Source: Clostridiales bacterium
GTDB taxonomy: Bacteria; Bacillota; Clostridia; Oscillospirales; QAKW01
Direction of reading: 5' to 3'
Assembly: GCA_003343605.1 (NCBI GenBank)
Contig: QAKW01000081.1
Coordinates: 1-9,137, forward strand
DNA length: 9,137 nucleotides
Shown: positions 6,768 to 9,137 of the stretch, piece by piece
Layout: every line of letters starts with the position of its first letter
Position numbering within the stretch: position 1 is the first letter of the stretch
The notes under the pieces: generated by a model
What the model saw: the letters and a program-made list of their open reading frames with translations, nothing else
What the model was told of the DNA's origin: nothing
The model's database searches: none
Made by a program: the position numbers and the translations under genes

Positions 6768-6806
6768 AAGCAACCTTCTGATAAAATATCAGAAGGTTGC
6801 TTTTTT
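6768..6806 (+). terminator. Intrinsic terminator after folC, directly before the spoIIA operon
   Basis: A 16-bp perfect stem (6768-6783 with 6787-6802) with an AAA loop is followed by a T-run ending at 6806. It should end transcripts from valS-folC 22 bp beyond the folC stop. The T-run ends only six bases before the AGGAGG of spoIIAA, so any promoter for spoIIAA must lie upstream of, or inside, this hairpin. The loop and stem contain TGATAAAAT (6779-6787), an extended -10-like sequence. Confidence 0.88.
6779..6787 (+). promoter_or_regulatory. Possible extended -10 promoter of spoIIAA inside the folC terminator
   Basis: TGATAAAAT matches the extended -10 form TGnTATAAT with one mismatch in the hexamer. 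No good -35 is present; CGACAT at 6756-6761 is poor and at 20-bp spacing. A start near 6794 would give a leader of about 30 nt that contains only the right arm of the hairpin and so would escape termination. In Bacillus, spoIIA is read by sigma-H, and no convincing sigma-H promoter is visible here, so this is a tentative call. Confidence 0.3.
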
Positions 6807-6823
6807 ATTTGCAGGAGGTTCAC

Positions 6824-7141
6824 ATGAATATAACATTTCAGGAAAACTTCAATGAGCTGGAGGTACGGCTGAACGGAGAAATCGATCATCACTGCGCCAA
6901 AGGACTATCCGACAGCATTGATTTTAAAATCAAGCGTCTGCGGCCGGCACTTCTTGTTCTGGATTTCGGCGGCGTAAGTTTTATGGACAGTTCCGGCCTG
7001 GCCGTTGTAATGGGACGCAGGCGGCTGATGAACAGCATGGACGGAGGCGTTGAAATCCGTCATTTAAACGGCGCACCCAAAAAAATTTTCGACATGGCGC
7101 AAATTACCCGTTATGTAACCGTTAAGGAGGATGAAAAATGA
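6824..7141 (+). CDS. spoIIAA: Anti-sigma F factor antagonist (STAS domain)
   Basis: This 105-residue single STAS-domain protein has the hallmark GGVSFMDSSGLAVVMGR. The DSSG at residues 55-58 carries the serine phosphorylated by SpoIIAB, matching the B. subtilis SpoIIAA site around Ser58. When dephosphorylated (by SpoIIE, not in this window), it binds SpoIIAB and frees sigma-F in the forespore. The ATG at 6824 has AGGAGGT at 6813-6819. An in-frame TTG at 6797 lies inside the terminator stem and has no ribosome binding site, so I reject it as a start. The gene overlaps spoIIAB by four bases (ATGA at 7138-7141). Synteny with spoIIAB and sigF separates it from the RsbV paralogues with the same fold. 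Confidence 0.95.
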   Translation: MNITFQENFNELEVRLNGEIDHHCAKGLSDSIDFKIKRLRPALLVLDFGGVSFMDSSGLAVVMGRRRLMNSMDGGVEIRHLNGAPKKIFDMAQITRYVTVKEDEK

Positions 7142-7572
7142 AAGCGATAAACAGCATCCGGCTGTCGTTTCTTTCCCGCTCCGCCAATGAAGGCTTCGCG
7201 CGGGTTGCGGTGGCGGCCTTTGCCTCACAGCTGGATCCAACTGTAGAGGAAATCAGTGAAATCAAAACAGCCGTAAGTGAAGCGGTTACTAACTGTATTG
7301 TGCACGGTTATAATGAAAAACTCGGGATGATCACCATTCAGGGCCGGCTTTACGAAGGCGGCAAACTGGTAATTTCCATCAAAGATAAAGGCCGTGGAAT
7401 TGAAGATATTGAGCAGGCGATGGAACCGCTCTTTACAACCGGCAATGAAGAAGAACGCAGCGGCATGGGCTTTACCATTATGGAAACCTTTATGGATAAG
7501 GTTAAAGTGACCTCCAAACCGGGGATTGGAACAACTGTCACCTTTACCAAATACATACAGTCCAAGACCTGA
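7138..7572 (+). CDS. spoIIAB: Anti-sigma F factor and serine kinase
   Basis: This 144-residue GHKL-fold kinase binds sigma-F and phosphorylates SpoIIAA. The N-box EIKTAVSEAVTNCIVHGY gives Glu48 and Asn52, equivalent to the catalytic pair of B. subtilis SpoIIAB. The G1 box is DKGRGI from Asp83, and the ATP lid and G2 box is PLFTTGNEEERSGMGFTIM at 97-114. FAR at 20-22 aligns with the region containing Arg20 of B. subtilis SpoIIAB, which contacts both sigma-F and SpoIIAA. AAGGAGG at 7124-7130 lies 7 nt before the ATG, which overlaps the spoIIAA stop, giving the coupled expression expected for partners that must be kept in balance. Length is normal. Its 3' end may overlap sigF, depending on the sigF start used. 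Confidence 0.97.
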   Translation: MKAINSIRLSFLSRSANEGFARVAVAAFASQLDPTVEEISEIKTAVSEAVTNCIVHGYNEKLGMITIQGRLYEGGKLVISIKDKGRGIEDIEQAMEPLFTTGNEEERSGMGFTIMETFMDKVKVTSKPGIGTTVTFTKYIQSKT

Positions 7573-7579
7573 AATAGGA

Positions 7580-8239
7580 ATGCCGGCCCTCAAAGACCGC
7601 CTGGTAGAGGAAAATCTTGGCCTCGTACGTATGGTGGCGAAGCGATATCGGGGATTTGGAGTAGAAGATGAGGATTTAATACAGATTGGGTCCATGGGCC
7701 TGATCAAAGCTGCAAGAGATTTTGATGAAAGCAAGCAGGTTCGTTTTTCAACCTATGCGGTTGCAAAAATCATCGGCGAGATCAAAACCTACCTGCGTGA
7801 TAATGGAAGCGTAAAAGTTTCCAGGAAATATAAAGAAGATAAATTTCGCATCGACCGGGCTTCCCGGGATTTGACACAGCGGCTCGGGCGGGAGCCCAGA
7901 CTTTCTGAAATCGCGGAAGCAACCGGGCTGCGCCCGGAAGATATTTTAACTGCAACAGAGGCCACTCAACAGGTGGTTTCTCTGGATCTGCCGCCGGAAG
8001 AAGGCGGCGTTACCCCCAGCATTGAATCGCCGGAGGATCATGCCATCAACCGGGTATTGGCCCGAGATATATTAAGCGCCCTTCCCCCGATGGAACGGCG
8101 CCTTATTATCCTGCGATTTTTTCAGGATCAGACGCAAAGCGCGGCTGCGGCAGAGCTGGGGCTTTCCCAAGTTGCGGTATCCCGCCTTGAAAAACGCATT
8201 ATTAATCTTTTAAAGGAGAAATATAAGCCACCATGCTGA
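7580..8239 (+). CDS. sigF: RNA polymerase sporulation sigma factor sigma-F
   Basis: This is a sigma-70 family member of the sigma-B/F/G group and the first forespore-specific sigma factor. From the ATG at 7580 it has 219 residues. Region 2 includes ENLGLVRMVAKRY, DLIQIGSMGLIKAARDFD and FSTYAVAKIIGEI. Region 3 covers about 78-150 with VKVSRKYKE and LGREPRLSEIAEATG. Region 4 has LPPMERRLIILRFFQDQTQS and the helix-turn-helix AAAELGLSQVAVSRLEKRI. B. subtilis sigma-F has about 255 residues, including a helix of the 'LI..A..GD..A' type before ENLGLVR, and most of that is missing here. The ATG lies 8 bases after the spoIIAB stop, with AGGA directly against it rather than at normal spacing. An in-frame TTG at 7526 or CTG at 7535, inside spoIIAB, would give 237 or 234 residues. 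Identity is supported by the operon; the start is uncertain. Confidence 0.92.
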   Translation: MPALKDRLVEENLGLVRMVAKRYRGFGVEDEDLIQIGSMGLIKAARDFDESKQVRFSTYAVAKIIGEIKTYLRDNGSVKVSRKYKEDKFRIDRASRDLTQRLGREPRLSEIAEATGLRPEDILTATEATQQVVSLDLPPEEGGVTPSIESPEDHAINRVLARDILSALPPMERRLIILRFFQDQTQSAAAAELGLSQVAVSRLEKRIINLLKEKYKPPC

Positions 8240-8736
8240 ACCACGTTTCTTTAATTCCTTATCGCAGAAACGATCGGGAAGCCTTTCTTTCCCTGTTCCG
8301 CAACGACGCCAACGAAATGTATTACCAGCCCACCCTTGAGATTCGCGGAATGGCACGGCGTTTTCTGGAAGGCAGCCACGAAGGATATGGAAAAAACTGG
8401 ACAGACAAAAATTATCTTGCGCTGCTGGATCGGCAGGTGATTGGCTGCGGCAGTATTGCCCGCAGGCATTCCAATGGTGAAATCAGCTGTTATGTCCATC
8501 CGGATTACCGCCGCCGGGGATACGGAAGCGAAATCCTGGAAGAACTGCTGAGAAAAGGATTTTCTGAAATGAATTTAACAGAGCTTTATTCTTTTTGCCT
8601 GCCTTCCAGCCGGCAGGAACTGGAATTCCTATCCCGGCTTGGATTTACGATCACCGCCAAAGATGCGCTGATGCGGCTCAGCATTATCAAGAGAACCTTT
8701 TCCATTTCCGCCTATACCCCTGCCTATGTTTGCTGA
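8233..8736 (+). CDS. GNAT-family N-acetyltransferase
   Basis: This 167-residue protein has the GNAT fold. GCGSIARRHSNGEISCYVHPDYRRRGYGSEILEELL spans strand beta-4, the acetyl-CoA pyrophosphate loop (RRRGYG at 93-98) and the following helix (quoted here only by its core: VHPDYRRRGYG). The later YSFCLPSSRQ and EFLSRLGF form the usual C-terminal part. The substrate cannot be told from the sequence. The ATG at 8233 overlaps the sigF stop (TGA 8237-8239) by seven bases. AAAGGAGA at 8212-8219 is about 13 nt away, farther than usual, and an in-frame TAA at 8224 rules out an earlier start. It must be co-transcribed with spoIIAA-spoIIAB-sigF, since no promoter can be seen between. It could be an unrelated passenger or be produced early in sporulation. 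Confidence 0.85.
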   Translation: MLNHVSLIPYRRNDREAFLSLFRNDANEMYYQPTLEIRGMARRFLEGSHEGYGKNWTDKNYLALLDRQVIGCGSIARRHSNGEISCYVHPDYRRRGYGSEILEELLRKGFSEMNLTELYSFCLPSSRQELEFLSRLGFTITAKDALMRLSIIKRTFSISAYTPAYVC

Positions 8737-8769
8737 AAAAAGCGCCGGATCCGATCGGATCCGGCGCTT
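8736..8769 (-). terminator. Perfect 30-bp palindromic terminator between the spoIIA unit and the AraC-type gene
   Basis: Positions 8740-8769 are a perfect palindrome: a 13-bp GC-rich stem (AAGCGCCGGATCC and its complement) with a GATC loop. On the minus strand it is followed by six T (complement of 8736-8741), a good intrinsic terminator for the leftward AraC-family gene. On the plus strand it is followed by CTCGCTTTATT, a weaker U-run, so it probably also serves the acetyltransferase end of the spoIIA unit. The A-run overlaps the last base of the acetyltransferase stop codon. Confidence 0.88.
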
Positions 8770-8775
8770 CTCGCT

Positions 8776-9137
8776 TTATTCCACGTCTTTATTTTCTCGC
8801 TTACACATCTCTCGGTATTCCTTCGGGCTCATCCCCACCCGACTCTTAAAAATACGTGAAAAGCAGTAAATATTGGTATACCCTACCGCTGTACAGACCT
8901 GCGAAACATTCAAATCTTCTTCCTCAAACATTTTTTTGGCCCGCTGAATGCGATAATCAATAATGTAATTCTGCGTGCTTTTATTCTTATAGATCTTGAA
9001 TAGCCGGGAAAGATAGCTGCGTTCAATGCCCAGCATATTCGCAATATTTTCTACGCTCAGATTCTGATTATAGTTTTCCTTAATGTATTCGATCGCCCGG
9101 GTCATATAAAAGTTTTTAGCGGGGATCTTTTTAGAGA
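8776..9137 (-). CDS. AraC-family transcriptional regulator, C-terminal DNA-binding domain (5' end outside window)
   Basis: The minus-strand frame stays open to the window edge: upstream of the internal Met at 9103-9105 it reads SKKIPAKNFY without a stop. About 119 residues are visible and the N-terminal part lies outside. The visible part is the AraC/XylS DNA-binding domain with two helix-turn-helices. The first is LSVENIANMLGIERSYLSRLFK. The second is VSQVCTAVGYTNIYCFSRIFK, with the family signature ending RVGMSPKEYR. The lead-in FYMTRAIEYIKENY is the usual helix joining this domain to an N-terminal sensor domain, often a cupin that binds a sugar. The effector and target genes cannot be deduced. 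It converges on the acetyltransferase gene, with a shared terminator between. Confidence 0.92.
   Translation of the reverse strand, partial: SKKIPAKNFYMTRAIEYIKENYNQNLSVENIANMLGIERSYLSRLFKIYKNKSTQNYIIDYRIQRAKKMFEEEDLNVSQVCTAVGYTNIYCFSRIFKSRVGMSPKEYREMCKRENKDVE

Noticed and set aside
6797..6823. TTG at 6797 as the start of spoIIAA
   Set aside because: It is inside the terminator hairpin without a ribosome binding site. The ATG at 6824 has AGGAGGT upstream and matches the normal SpoIIAA N-terminus.
7225..7734. Minus-strand open frame of 169 codons across spoIIAB/sigF
   Set aside because: It is antisense to two clearly identified genes, with no conserved motif or ribosome binding site.
8595..8849. 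Plus-strand open frame of 84 codons spanning the terminator at 8736-8769
   Set aside because: It runs through the acetyltransferase gene in another frame, across a terminator and into the antisense of the AraC-type gene, and has no protein-family signal.

Overview
The window looks like a chromosomal segment of a spore-forming Gram-positive anaerobe of the class Clostridia. A Ruminococcaceae/Oscillospirales-type genome of moderate GC is my best guess. The reasons are a complete spoIIAA-spoIIAB-sigF cluster, clostridial-type ValS and FolC, Firmicutes-style AAGGAGG ribosome binding sites, and a surface protein with a PPxTG sorting signal. Most of the window is core genome. I see no phage genes, transposase, CRISPR array, tRNA or rRNA.

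Layout. Positions 1-939 (+) hold the 3' end of a secreted TasA/BsaA-like (SipW-dependent type) matrix protein gene, followed by a gene for a related protein with its own signal peptide and a sortase anchor. A perfect 32-bp palindrome at 946-977 separates these from the convergent ribosomal pair rplM-rpsI (994-1835, -). Between rplM and the next gene is an AT-rich divergent promoter region (1836-2067). It carries a strong promoter for rplM, a probable promoter for the rightward gene, and a 10-bp-periodic pyrimidine-rich repeat. Rightward genes then follow: a TtcA-family tRNA thiolase (2068-2778), and valS (2841-5462) with folC (5459-6745), which overlap by four bases. valS has a perfect consensus promoter (TTGACA-17-TATAAT) and a leader too short for a T-box. 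A strong terminator hairpin follows folC.

The spoIIA operon starts directly behind that hairpin: spoIIAA (6824-7141), spoIIAB (7138-7572) and sigF (about 7580-8239). A GNAT acetyltransferase gene (8233-8736) overlaps the end of sigF. SpoIIAB is the anti-sigma factor and kinase that holds sigma-F. SpoIIAA is the STAS antagonist that releases sigma-F in the forespore when it is unphosphorylated. A second perfect palindrome (8740-8769) ends this unit against a convergent, window-truncated AraC-family regulator gene (8776-9137, -).

No clearly novel system is visible. The points most worth a second look are the terminator hairpin with an embedded extended -10-like sequence directly before spoIIAA, the short N-terminus of sigma-F, the acetyltransferase attached to the spoIIA operon, the wall-anchored TasA-like pair, and the phased repeat between divergent promoters.
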